DNA from: Xanthobacteraceae bacterium
GTDB taxonomy: Bacteria > Pseudomonadota > Alphaproteobacteria > Rhizobiales > Xanthobacteraceae
Assembly: GCA_030039105.1 (NCBI GenBank)
Contig: JASHQO010000085.1
Coordinates: 1-21,937 of the forward strand
DNA length: 21,937 nt
Direction of reading: 5' to 3'
The notes under the pieces are model-generated. The model ran no database searches. It saw only the letters and a list, made by a program, of their open reading frames with translations, and had not been told where the DNA came from. The translations under genes were made by a program, and so were the position numbers. Positions within the stretch are counted from its first letter, which is position 1; every line of letters begins with the position of its first letter. Positions 6,831-14,279 of the stretch are shown here, piece by piece.

Positions 6831-9043
6831 GCCGGCAGCCAGCCTTCGTGGCGCTCCTTGAGGAGCGCCACCGTAATCGGCCGCTCGGTGCCGAAGGCCA
6901 ACACCTTGCCGCCGGTGGCGCCGAGCCGGGTCAGCGGCACGCCCGCCGCCTTGGCGTGCTGCGCGACGATGTTTGCGTCCTTCGCGGTGATGACGTAGCG
7001 GCCCTGGTCCTCGCCGAACCAGAAGGCATGCGCGGCAAGCCTCGACGGCGCCTCCAGCACCGCGCCGATGCCGGAGGCGATCGCCATCTCGGCGAGCGCC
7101 ACCAACAGCCCACCGTCGGCGATGTCGTGCGCCGCGGTGACGAGCTCGTCGGCGATCAAGCCGCGGATGAAATCGCCGTTGCGCTTCTCTGCGGCGAGGT
7201 CGAGCGGAGGCGGCGCGCCCGCCTCGCGGCCGCAAATGTCGCGCAGATAGAGCGACTGGCCGAGCCAGCCGGTTGCGTCGCCGACCACGAGGATTGCCTC
7301 GCCCTCACCCTTGAACGCCAACGTCATCGATTTCTGAAAGTCGTTCAGCAAGCCGACACCGCCGATGGTCGGCGTCGGCAGGATCGCCCGGCCGTTGGTC
7401 TCGTTGTAGAGCGAGACATTGCCGGAAACGATCGGAAAATCGAGCGCACGCGCCGCTTCGCCGATGCCGCGGATGCAGCCGACCAGTTGCCCCATGATCT
7501 CGGGCCGCTCCGGATTGCCGAAATTGAGATTGTCGGTGAGCGCCAGCGGTCGGGCGCCGACCGCGGAGAGATTGCGCCACGCTTCGGCCACCGCCTGCTG
7601 GCCGCCTTCGAACGGATCGGCCTCGCAATAACGCGGCGTCACGTCCGACGTCAGCGCCAAACCTTTCGGCCCCGCCTCGATGCGCAGCACGGCGGCGTCG
7701 CCACCCGGCCGCTGCACGGTGTTGCCGAGAATGACGTGGTCGTATTGCTCCCACACCCAGCGCCGCGAGCACAGATCCGGCGAGCCGATGAGCCGTTCCA
7801 ACGCATCGGCAATAGCCATCGGTGGCGTGATCGACGCCGCGTCTATCACCGGATGCTTGGGGCTCTCAACGTGGGGCCGGTCATAGACCGGCGCCTCGTC
7901 GCCGAGCTCCTTGATCGGCAGATCGGCCATCACGTCGCCGCCGTGGCGGACGATGAACCGCTTGCTCGGCGTGGTCTCGCCGACGATGGCGAAGTCGAGC
8001 CCCCATTTGCGGAAGATCGCCTCGGCCTCTTTCTCCTTCTCGGGCTTGAGCACCATGAGCATGCGCTCCTGGCTCTCCGACAGCATCATCTCATAGGCGC
8101 TCATGCCGGTTTCGCGGCACGGCACCTTGTCGAGATCGAGCGTGACGCCGAGATCGCCCTTGGCGCCCATTTCCACCGCCGAGCAGGTCAAGCCGGCGGC
8201 GCCCATATCCTGAATGGCGATGACGCAGCCCTTGGCCATGATCTCGAGGCAGGCTTCGAGCAAAAGCTTTTCCGAGAACGGATCGCCGACCTGCACCGTC
8301 GGCCGCTTGTCCTCGGTATCGGCGCCGAACACGGCCGACGCCATGCTGGCGCCGTGAATGCCGTCGCGCCCGGTCTTCGAGCCGAGATAGACGATCGGCA
8401 TGCCGACGCCGGACGCCGCCGAGTAGAAGATCTTATCGGCATCGGCCAAGCCAACCGCCATGGCGTTGACCAGGCAGTTGCCGTCGTAGCGGCGATGGAA
8501 GCGCACCTCGCCGCCGACCGTGGGCACGCCGAAGGAATTGCCGTAGCCACCGATGCCGGCGACCACGCCGCCGACCAGCCCGCGCGTCTTCGGGTGTTTC
8601 GGGTCGCCGAACGACAGCGCGTTGAGGCAGGCGATCGGCCGTGCCCCCATGGTGAAGACGTCGCGCAGAATGCCGCCGACGCCGGTCGCCGCGCCCTGGT
8701 ACGGCTCGATATAGCTCGGGTGATTGTGGCTCTCCATCTTGAACACGATCGCCTGCCCGTCGCCGATGTCGATGACGCCGGCATTCTCGCCGGGACCCTG
8801 GATGACCCAGGGCGCCTTGGTCGGCAGCGTGCGCAGATGGACTTTCGAGGATTTGTACGAGCAGTGCTCGTTCCACATCGCCGAGAAGATGCCGAGCTCG
8901 GTGAAAGTCGGCCTGCGCCCGATCAGCTTCTCGATGCGCGCGTATTCGTCCGGCTTGAGGCCGTGTTCGGCGATCAGCTCGGACGTAATGACGGGCTCGT
9001 TGGATTTCACTGCTGCGGCGCTCGTTTCACATCCCTCTCCCAT
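6761..9043 (-). CDS. purL: Phosphoribosylformylglycinamidine synthase subunit PurL (small type)
   Basis: The large catalytic subunit of FGAM synthetase, working with PurQ and PurS to convert FGAR, ATP and ammonia to FGAM. The 760-residue product has FTELGIFSAMWNEHCSYKSS (about 47-66), KMESHNHPSYIEPYQG (about 102-117), VGGYGNSFGVPTVGG-like GIGGYGNSFGVPTVGGE, and LSESQERMLMV of the AIR-synthase fold repeats. ATG 9043 lies 15 bases after the purQ stop; a GGAGAGGGA stretch sits just inside the frame and GTG 9010 (VKSNEP) is an alternative start. The C-terminus runs about 20 Gly/Ala-rich residues beyond the usual LPAYMA ending, exactly where it overlaps the small convergent gene. Confidence 0.96.
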   Translation of the reverse strand: MGEGCETSAAAVKSNEPVITSELIAEHGLKPDEYARIEKLIGRRPTFTELGIFSAMWNEHCSYKSSKVHLRTLPTKAPWVIQGPGENAGVIDIGDGQAIVFKMESHNHPSYIEPYQGAATGVGGILRDVFTMGARPIACLNALSFGDPKHPKTRGLVGGVVAGIGGYGNSFGVPTVGGEVRFHRRYDGNCLVNAMAVGLADADKIFYSAASGVGMPIVYLGSKTGRDGIHGASMASAVFGADTEDKRPTVQVGDPFSEKLLLEACLEIMAKGCVIAIQDMGAAGLTCSAVEMGAKGDLGVTLDLDKVPCRETGMSAYEMMLSESQERMLMVLKPEKEKEAEAIFRKWGLDFAIVGETTPSKRFIVRHGGDVMADLPIKELGDEAPVYDRPHVESPKHPVIDAASITPPMAIADALERLIGSPDLCSRRWVWEQYDHVILGNTVQRPGGDAAVLRIEAGPKGLALTSDVTPRYCEADPFEGGQQAVAEAWRNLSAVGARPLALTDNLNFGNPERPEIMGQLVGCIRGIGEAARALDFPIVSGNVSLYNETNGRAILPTPTIGGVGLLNDFQKSMTLAFKGEGEAILVVGDATGWLGQSLYLRDICGREAGAPPPLDLAAEKRNGDFIRGLIADELVTAAHDIADGGLLVALAEMAIASGIGAVLEAPSRLAAHAFWFGEDQGRYVITAKDANIVAQHAKAAGVPLTRLGATGGKVLAFGTERPITVALLKERHEGWLPAYMAGAAPGLASGAAAAGSGAAG

Positions 9044-9058
9044 ATGGGAAGCGGGAAG

Positions 9059-9760
9059 TCACGCCGCGAGCTTGAAGTGATCCACAAGGCCGGCGAACAG
9101 GCCGCGGCCGTCGGTCCGTCCCATGACCGCTTCGACGTGATTTTCCGGATGTGGCATCATGCCGAGCACGTTGCCGCGCTCATTGATGATGCCGGCGATG
9201 GCGTTCATGGCGCCGTTGTGATTCCAGTTCGGGTCGACGATGCCGTCGGGCGAGGAATAGCGGAACAGCACCCTGCCCTCGCCCTCGAGCCGCGCGACGG
9301 TTTCGCCGTCGGCGATGTAATTGCCCTCGCCGTGGGCTATCGGCACGCGGATCACCTGGCCGGCATTGTAGCCGCGGGTGAATGGCGTATCGGAGCGCTC
9401 GACGCGCAGATAGACGTCGCGGCAGATGAAGCGAAGCTGGGCGTTGCGCATCAGCACGCCGGGCAAGAGCCCGGCCTCACAGGCGATCTGAAAGCCGTTG
9501 CAGATCGCAAGCACGAGGCCGCCGTTTTGTGCGAAGCGGCGGACCGCATCCATGATCGGTGCCCGCGCCGCAATGGCGCCGCAACGCAGGTAATCGCCAT
9601 AGGAGAAGCCGCCGGGAATGACGACGACGTCGGTGCCGGCCGGCAGCTCATGATCTGCATGCCAGACCATGGCCGGTTCGCGCCCGGACATCAGCTTGAG
9701 CGCGCGCGCCATGTCGCGCTCGCGATTGATGCCGGGAAAGACGACGACGGCGGATTTCAT
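9059..9760 (-). CDS. purQ: Phosphoribosylformylglycinamidine synthase, glutaminase subunit PurQ
   Basis: Class I glutamine amidotransferase that releases ammonia from glutamine and passes it to PurL. The 233-residue product has IPGGFSYGDYLRCGAIA (48-64), the nucleophile motif LAICNGFQI with C87, and MMPHPENH with the H204/E206 part of the triad. Length is typical of stand-alone PurQ. Its ATG (9760-9758) overlaps the TGA of purS (9759-9757) as ATGA, indicating translational coupling, and it stops 15 bases before purL. The three genes therefore form a tight purS-purQ-purL unit with matching stoichiometric partners. Confidence 0.97.
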   Translation of the reverse strand: MKSAVVVFPGINRERDMARALKLMSGREPAMVWHADHELPAGTDVVVIPGGFSYGDYLRCGAIAARAPIMDAVRRFAQNGGLVLAICNGFQIACEAGLLPGVLMRNAQLRFICRDVYLRVERSDTPFTRGYNAGQVIRVPIAHGEGNYIADGETVARLEGEGRVLFRYSSPDGIVDPNWNHNGAMNAIAGIINERGNVLGMMPHPENHVEAVMGRTDGRGLFAGLVDHFKLAA

Positions 9761-9999
9761 CCGGTCACCTCGATCCGGTAATTCTCGATCATGGTGTTGG
9801 CGAGAAGCTTTTCCGCGGCGTTCTTCAGCGCCGCCTCGGCGCCGGCGCGGTCCGCCCCTTCGATCTCGACGTCGAACACCTTGCCCTGGCGCACGCTGGC
9901 GACGCCGCCGACGCCGAGCGATTTGAGGGCGCCTTCGATGGCCTTGCCCTGGGGGTCGAGGATACCCGACTTCAATGTGACGGTGACGCGAGCTTTCAT
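9757..9999 (-). CDS. purS: Phosphoribosylformylglycinamidine synthase subunit PurS
   Basis: A small, 80-residue bridging subunit that dimerises and holds PurQ and PurL together in the FGAM synthetase complex. The product has the family pattern MKARVTVTLKSGILDPQGKA, then VRQGKVFDVEIEG and a C-terminal NTMIENYRIEV strand. The open frame continues upstream, but ATG 9999 gives the normal length and N-terminus. No good Shine-Dalgarno precedes it. It lies 80 bases after the stop of the arylmalonate-decarboxylase-like gene and overlaps purQ by four bases. Confidence 0.96.
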   Translation of the reverse strand: MKARVTVTLKSGILDPQGKAIEGALKSLGVGGVASVRQGKVFDVEIEGADRAGAEAALKNAAEKLLANTMIENYRIEVTG

Positions 10000-10079
10000 G
10001 GCATATTTGGCGGCGTTCGACCGGTAGGTCCGCCTCTTCAATATGTAGGAATCGCCGGCGCCGCAACCAACCGGCGTGC

Positions 10080-10808
10080 CTAATGCACTGGCGCCTTGGC
10101 CTGTTCCAGAAGCTTGCCGTAGCCGGACACCTGGCCGCTCTCGCCGACGAGCCGCATCGCCGCCCAGAACGCGGCCGTGGCAGACGAGACGACGGGAATG
10201 TGGTGGCGGTCCTCGAGCGGCTTGGCCACTTCGAGGGTCCGCAAGCCGCCGCAAGAAATCAAAATTCCTTCCGCGCCCTTGGCGCTGGCGACCGCTGTGC
10301 TGCTCAGCGCGATAATGTCGGCCTCGGTCTTCTTGCTCGGGCCGCCGAATTCCAGGAGATCGAAGCATTTGAGCGACAGCACGTCGATAGCGGCGGCCTG
10401 CAGCAATTCCTTCAGGCGCCGGTTGACCACGTCGGTATAGGCGGTCGCCACCGCGACGTGCTTGGCGCCGACCTCGCGCAGGCCGTCGATAATGGACTGG
10501 CTCATGGTGCTGACCGGCAGCCCGGTGCGCTCGCGGAGCTGTTCGAGCAGCCGGTCGTGCGCCTCGGGTCCGCGATAGAACGTCAGCGAGGTGCCTATCA
10601 CCATGATGGCGTCGACGTTCTGCTGCGCCAGATATTCGGCCGCGGGCAGAATGCCGTTCCATGCCGGCTCATAGCCCTCGGGCGTGAGATTGCGCACGCC
10701 GACCCCGCGCGGAATGAAGCGCACGCCCGGATACATGATCGGGCCTTCGAACGGCACCTCGTCGGTGGCGAACGGCACGACAAGGCCGATAGTAGTTGGC
10801 TTATCCAT
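10080..10808 (-). CDS. Arylmalonate decarboxylase-like protein (Asp/Glu racemase superfamily)
   Basis: A 242-residue cytosolic protein closely resembling Bordetella arylmalonate decarboxylase, which decarboxylates substituted malonates without a cofactor. The known active site is kept with a constant offset of two: GTSLTFYRG at 72-80 (G72, T73, S74, the dioxyanion hole), Y124 in ATAYTD, and the single catalytic C186 in GILISCGGLRTL. The first cysteine of two-base racemases is Gly here (G72), so racemase activity is unlikely. ATG 10808 has GAGGAA about eight bases upstream; a TTG at 10823 in frame is less likely. It sits between the Uma2 gene (37 bases upstream) and purS. The physiological substrate is unknown; maleate isomerase-like activity is an alternative. 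Confidence 0.85.
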   Translation of the reverse strand: MDKPTTIGLVVPFATDEVPFEGPIMYPGVRFIPRGVGVRNLTPEGYEPAWNGILPAAEYLAQQNVDAIMVIGTSLTFYRGPEAHDRLLEQLRERTGLPVSTMSQSIIDGLREVGAKHVAVATAYTDVVNRRLKELLQAAAIDVLSLKCFDLLEFGGPSKKTEADIIALSSTAVASAKGAEGILISCGGLRTLEVAKPLEDRHHIPVVSSATAAFWAAMRLVGESGQVSGYGKLLEQAKAPVH

Positions 10809-10845
10809 AGAGAATTTCCTCAAAAGAGCCGCCGCCGGACAATCG

Positions 10846-11424
10846 CTATGTCAATCCGGTATCGCGATAGATATTCGCCAAAGACAACGAGATTCCTAGC
10901 GATGGAATTTCAATAGAATCATGAATCGATTGCAGGCGTCGCTCTGCAAAGTTCGCATCACGCGCGAACACTACGACATCGACCGCATCCTGCGCCAAGA
11001 CGACATAGTGGCTCAACGACAGGAGGCGGGCATACGCCATTCGCTTCCAACGTAAATCGCGTTCTGCTGTCGACGGAGACAAAATTTCAAATGCCACCAG
11101 GACATCACTGGTCTCTCGTCCATGTGGATCAAGTATTGTCGCCCCCGCGGGCACTATGAACAAATCCGGCTCCGGCAAGCTTATCTCAGAAACTCGCACG
11201 CCAATGCCGGCCGACGCCTCCCACAATTGAGGCTTTTGACCTTCAATCGCGCCTAGTGCCTTGCCCAAATTCCATAAGATCTTTTGATGCAAACGGCTTG
11301 GTGGCGCATTCAAGACCGGCTCCCCGTCGATCAACTCCCACTTTTCCTCGTCGGGTCGCGTATCGGTGAAGGCGTAAAACTCCTCCACCGTCATCGGTCC
11401 TGTCTTGATAGCCGGGACGCCCAC
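10846..11424 (-). CDS. Uma2 family (DUF820) putative endonuclease
   Basis: A 192-residue protein of the Uma2 family, a PD-(D/E)XK nuclease-fold group of unclear biological role. Visible family features are an N-terminal MTVEEFYAFTDTRPDEEKWELIDGE-type region containing WELIDGEPV, the acidic motif PEPDLFIVPAG (predicted metal-binding Asp), and FEILSPSTAERDLRWKRMAY, which matches the EVLSPST-x-x-D-x-x-x-K-x-x-x-Y signature. The start is GTG 11424, with AGGAG about nine bases upstream. It follows the purC stop by 18 bases and precedes the arylmalonate-decarboxylase-like gene by 37, so it is probably co-transcribed with purC. The catalytic Glu and Lys residues appear present. Its base composition looks somewhat less GC-rich than the flanking pur genes. 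Confidence 0.85.
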   Translation of the reverse strand: MGVPAIKTGPMTVEEFYAFTDTRPDEEKWELIDGEPVLNAPPSRLHQKILWNLGKALGAIEGQKPQLWEASAGIGVRVSEISLPEPDLFIVPAGATILDPHGRETSDVLVAFEILSPSTAERDLRWKRMAYARLLSLSHYVVLAQDAVDVVVFARDANFAERRLQSIHDSIEIPSLGISLSLANIYRDTGLT

Positions 11425-11442
11425 GGGACGCGCTCCTGCGCT

Positions 11443-12210
11443 TCAGCCCTTGACCAGCACCGGGCCGGTGCCCTGCGGCCGCTCGCCTTCGCTCATGATG
11501 CCGAGGCGCTTGGCGACTTCGGTATAGGCTTCGAGCAGGCCGCCGAGATCGCGGCGGAAGCGGTCCTTGTCGAGCTTCTCGTTCGACTTGATGTCCCACA
11601 GCCGGCAGGAGTCGGGCGAAATCTCGTCGGCCACCACGATCCGCATCAGGTCGTTCTCCCACAGCCGGCCGGTTTCCATCTTGAAGTCGACCAGGCGGAT
11701 GCCGACGCCGAGGAACAGGCCGGACAGGAAGTCGTTGACGCGGATCGCGAGCGACATGATGTCGTCGATCTCCTGCGGCGTCGCCCAGCCGAACGCGGTG
11801 ATGTGCTCTTCCGACACCAGCGGGTCGTTGAGCTGATCGTTCTTGTAATAGAATTCGATGATCGAGCGCGGTAGCTGCGTGCCCTCCTCGATGCCGAGGC
11901 GCTGCGCCAGGGAGCCGGCCGCGATATTGCGCACGCAGATTTCCAGCGGAATGATTTCGACCTCGCGGATCAACTGCTCGCGCATGTTGAGCCGGCGGAT
12001 GAAGTGCGTCGGCACGCCGATGTCGTTGAGATGCTGGAAAACGTATTCGGAGATGCGGTTGTTGAGGACACCCTTGCCCTCGATCACCTCGTGCTTTTTG
12101 GCATTGAAGGCAGTCGCGTCGTCCTTGAAGTGCTGGATCAGGGTTCCCGGCTCCGGTCCCTCATAGAGGACCTTCGCCTTGCCTTCATAGATGCGGCGAC
12201 GGCGGCTCAT
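11443..12210 (-). CDS. purC: SAICAR synthetase PurC
   Basis: ATP-dependent ligase joining aspartate to CAIR to make SAICAR, the step directly before PurB. The 255-residue product has the family start RRRRIYEGKAKVLYEG, the nucleotide-binding KDDATAFNAKKHE stretch, PLEICVRNIAAGSLAQRLG, the IIEFYYKNDQLNDP segment, LVDFKMETG and IVVADEISPDSCRLWD signatures. ATG 12210 (MSRRRRIYEGK) matches the usual N-terminus. ATG 12240, 30 bases upstream in frame (MDFTKPRYTPM), has a GGAG 11 bases before it and could be used instead. It is the first gene of the leftward purC to purL block and is divergent from the ATPase zeta gene. Confidence 0.97.
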   Translation of the reverse strand: MSRRRRIYEGKAKVLYEGPEPGTLIQHFKDDATAFNAKKHEVIEGKGVLNNRISEYVFQHLNDIGVPTHFIRRLNMREQLIREVEIIPLEICVRNIAAGSLAQRLGIEEGTQLPRSIIEFYYKNDQLNDPLVSEEHITAFGWATPQEIDDIMSLAIRVNDFLSGLFLGVGIRLVDFKMETGRLWENDLMRIVVADEISPDSCRLWDIKSNEKLDKDRFRRDLGGLLEAYTEVAKRLGIMSEGERPQGTGPVLVKG

Positions 12211-12489
12211 GGGAGTGTACCGTGGCTTTGTAAAATCCATGGATGCCGTGGCTCCAATGACTGTGGCGAGATCCGCGGCGGCGGCAACGGGCGGCACGAC
12301 TCAACGCAGCGGCCCATCCGCGACACAAAGGCTAGCCGAAGGTGACGCGGAGTACAATCGACATAGACCCGCACGGTCCGTCTCGCAACGACCAAGTTCA
12401 CGCGTCAACATGGTTGCCTTGACGGGCCACCCTCGATATGCAAGGCGGCACGTGATCGGTGCAATTTCCAGTGCAGTCGAGGCGAAGGC
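12211..12489. promoter_or_regulatory. Divergent intergenic region, purC and zeta subunit gene
   Basis: This 279-base gap must drive both directions. The best leftward candidate for purC is TTGCGA (12388-12383), a 17-base spacer, and TATGTC (12365-12360). Rightward, TTGACG at about 12418 lacks a convincing -10 partner. No purine riboswitch-like fold or clear operator was recognised. Confidence 0.35.
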
Positions 12490-12807
12490 ATGACCACATT
12501 CGACAAGCGCGAAGAGGCCTTCGAGCAGCAATTCGCGCACGACGAAGAACTCAAATTCAAGGCCACCGCGCGCCGCAACAAGTTGCTTGGGCTGTGGGCC
12601 GCGGAAAAGCTCGGACTCGCCGGCGCCGCTGCGGACAGCTACGCGCTCTCCGTCGTCATGGCCGATCTGGACGGCAGCCACGACGTCGCGCAAAAAATCC
12701 GCAAGGATTTCGACGCCAAGGGCGTGACGCAATCCGACCATCAGATCAGCCGCACCATGACCGACCTCATGGCACGGGCTATTGCCGATATCAGAGAAGG
12801 AAGGTAG
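12490..12807 (+). CDS. ATPase inhibitor subunit zeta (DUF1476)
   Basis: A 105-residue helical protein of the DUF1476 family, shown in Paracoccus to be the zeta subunit that inhibits ATP hydrolysis by the F1Fo-ATPase in alphaproteobacteria. Family features seen are the N-terminal TTFDKREEAFEQQFAHDEEL (the inhibitory region lies here), FKATARRNKLLGLWAAEKLG, and VMADLDGSHDVAQKIRKDF with a final amphipathic helix. Length is typical. ATG 12490 is preceded by GAGGCGAAGG. It is divergent from purC, an arrangement I recall in other alphaproteobacteria, and its stop is only eight bases from the aldolase start, so these two are probably co-transcribed. Confidence 0.93.
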   Translation: MTTFDKREEAFEQQFAHDEELKFKATARRNKLLGLWAAEKLGLAGAAADSYALSVVMADLDGSHDVAQKIRKDFDAKGVTQSDHQISRTMTDLMARAIADIREGR

Positions 12808-12815
12808 CGCGCATC

Positions 12816-13592
12816 ATGGCTATTCCCGCCTTTACTCTGGCGAAACGGCTGCACGCCGGCGAGACGGTCTATTCGGGCTGGTGCGGCCTGCCCTATCCGC
12901 TGGTCGCCGAGACGCTGGCGCGCGAGGGGTTTCCCGCGGTCGCCATCGAAAGCCAGCACGGGCTGTGGGACGTCGCCGGCATCCTGCACGGCATCGCCGC
13001 GGTGCGCCAGGGCGGCGCGGCGCCGATCGTGCGCGTGCCGCTCAACGACTTCGCGCTGGTCAGCCGCGCGCTCGACTTCGGCGCCGAAGGCATCATCGCA
13101 CCGATGATCAACTCGCCGGCCGATGCGCGGGCCTTTGCCAATGCGGCAAAATTTCCGCCGATCGGCGAGCGAAGCTGGGGCCCGCACCGCGCCATGACGC
13201 TCGGCGGCGTTTCCGACATGCCGACCTATCTGCGCGAGGCCAACGACAACGTCATCACGCTGGCGATGATCGAGACCCGCACGGCGCTGGCTAATTTCGA
13301 GGCGATCATCGCCACGCCCGGCATCGACGGCTTCTTCCTCGGTCCGTCGGACCTGTCGATCGCGCTGTCCGACGGCAAGACCGTCGATCCGCTGTCGAAG
13401 GAGGTCGACGGCCATCTCGATACGCTGATCGCCGGCGCGCAGAAGGCGAAGAAAATTCCCGGCGCCTATTGCCACTCGGCCGAACGCGCCGCGGCGTTGG
13501 CCAAGCGCGGCGTCCGCTTCCTCGCCGTGTCGAGCGATCTGTCGATGCTGCGCGCCGGCGCGGCAGCCGCCATCAAGGTGATCAAGGGCTGA
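12816..13592 (+). CDS. HpcH/HpaI family class II aldolase/citrate-lyase-like protein
   Basis: A 258-residue TIM-barrel protein of the HpcH/HpaI family, which cleaves or forms C-C bonds of 4-hydroxy-2-oxo acids through a metal-bound pyruvate enolate. Seen are AIESQHGLWD with the catalytic histidine, PIVRVPLND with the conserved arginine, MIETRTALANF with the metal-binding Glu, and FLGPSDLSIALSD with the metal-binding Asp. The substrate cannot be told from sequence. ATG 12816 has AAGGAAGG upstream and lies eight bases after the zeta gene. It converges with the cytochrome b561 gene, seven bases away, with a small hairpin covering both ends. Confidence 0.9.
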   Translation: MAIPAFTLAKRLHAGETVYSGWCGLPYPLVAETLAREGFPAVAIESQHGLWDVAGILHGIAAVRQGGAAPIVRVPLNDFALVSRALDFGAEGIIAPMINSPADARAFANAAKFPPIGERSWGPHRAMTLGGVSDMPTYLREANDNVITLAMIETRTALANFEAIIATPGIDGFFLGPSDLSIALSDGKTVDPLSKEVDGHLDTLIAGAQKAKKIPGAYCHSAERAAALAKRGVRFLAVSSDLSMLRAGAAAAIKVIKG

Positions 13593-13600
13593 AAAGCCCT
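13585..13600. terminator. Small hairpin at the convergent gene ends
   Basis: AGGGCT-GAAA-AGCCCT is a perfect 6-bp stem with a GNRA-type loop. It covers the aldolase stop codon and reaches the first base of the cytochrome b561 stop codon. There is no T run, so it is at best a weak bidirectional terminator or an mRNA end stabiliser. Confidence 0.3.
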
Positions 13601-14202
13601 CAAGGCGCCGCTTGCGGCGTGGCGCGGGCCTTGCCGCGGCGCCGCGCCGGGCGGTTTGCGGCGGGTAGCATGCGCACCAAGGTCCGGTCCTCGAACAGGT
13701 AGTGGTGCGCCAGCGCCGCGGCGGCATGGACACCGGCCAGGATCAGCAGCGCGTCGGCAAGGTACTCGTGCACGCGCAGCAGCGTGCGCGCCAACGTCCG
13801 ATCGGTCGGCCACGGCGAGGCGACGTTCCAGACGCCGAACACCGGCAGCGCATTGCCGCGCTTGAGCTGCACCAAAATGCCCATCAGCGGCACCGCGACG
13901 AGCAGAGCGTACATCGCATAGTGGGTCAGCGCGGCGACCGCCTGCTGCAGCCAGCCGAACCGCGTTTCCTCGGGCGGTGGCGGCGGATTGGCCATGCGCC
14001 AGAACAGCCGCGCGATGAGGAACACGATGACGCATTGCCCGAGCGTCATGTGGACCGCCAACGCCGACGAGCGGATCGGACCTTTCGGAAAATCGTCGAT
14101 AAAAGTGCCCAGCAGCCAGCCGCAAATCACGAACAGCGCCGTGAGCCAGTGCAGAAGCTGCGGACCGGCGCCATACTGGACCTTTGAATTTTTCAACTGC
14201 AT
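13600..14202 (-). CDS. Cytochrome b561 family protein
   Basis: A 200-residue, four-helix inner-membrane diheme b-type cytochrome that moves electrons between the quinone pool and a periplasmic or membrane acceptor. The four expected heme histidines are seen: H18 (QLLHWL), H51 (AVHMTLGQ), H145 (RVHEYLAD) and H159 (GVHAAAAL). The C-terminal HHYLFEDRTLVRMLP is the family ending, followed by an Arg/Pro/Ala tail. The frame is open to 14343, but ATG 14202 (MQLKNSKVQYG) fits the family N-terminus. It lies 70 bases after the methyltransferase gene on the same strand, and the gap begins with a strong palindrome that may be its operator. Confidence 0.92.
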   Translation of the reverse strand: MQLKNSKVQYGAGPQLLHWLTALFVICGWLLGTFIDDFPKGPIRSSALAVHMTLGQCVIVFLIARLFWRMANPPPPPEETRFGWLQQAVAALTHYAMYALLVAVPLMGILVQLKRGNALPVFGVWNVASPWPTDRTLARTLLRVHEYLADALLILAGVHAAAALAHHYLFEDRTLVRMLPAANRPARRRGKARATPQAAP

Positions 14203-14258
14203 TTGACCGACCGTGCTTGTCGTTACTGCCGCGACCCGCATCGAAGCCAGGCAGTTTC

Positions 14259-14279
14259 GAACTGAAATAATTTCAGTTC
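14259..14279. promoter_or_regulatory. 21-bp palindrome upstream of cytochrome b561
   Basis: GAACTGAAAT (14259-14268), one central A, then ATTTCAGTTC (14270-14279) form a perfect 10-bp dyad. A third half-site, inverted to the left arm, gives CAGTT-TCG-AACTG at 14253-14265. It covers the TGA stop of the methyltransferase gene and lies 57-77 bases before the cytochrome start. It may be a regulator binding site or a hairpin at the methyltransferase mRNA end; no T run follows on the minus strand. The regulator is unknown. Confidence 0.5.

Noticed and set aside
6848..9781. Very long rightward open frame (977 codons) across the purine genes
   Set aside because: It is antisense to purL and purQ, which have clear family motifs; its translation is rich in His, Arg, Asp and Ala as expected for the complement of GC-rich codons, with no recognisable domain.
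10080..10808. Aspartate/glutamate or hydantoin racemase for the gene before purS
   Set aside because: Two-base racemases need two cysteines; the first position is Gly (G72), matching arylmalonate decarboxylase instead.
11424..11424. An ATG start for the Uma2 gene at the internal Met of PMTVEEFY
   Set aside because: The GTG at 11424 has AGGAG at proper distance, while the internal ATG has no comparable site.
12211..12489. Short frames in the purC/zeta divergent gap
   Set aside because: No ribosome-binding site, no domain, and Arg/Ser-rich composition; the gap is better explained as promoter DNA.
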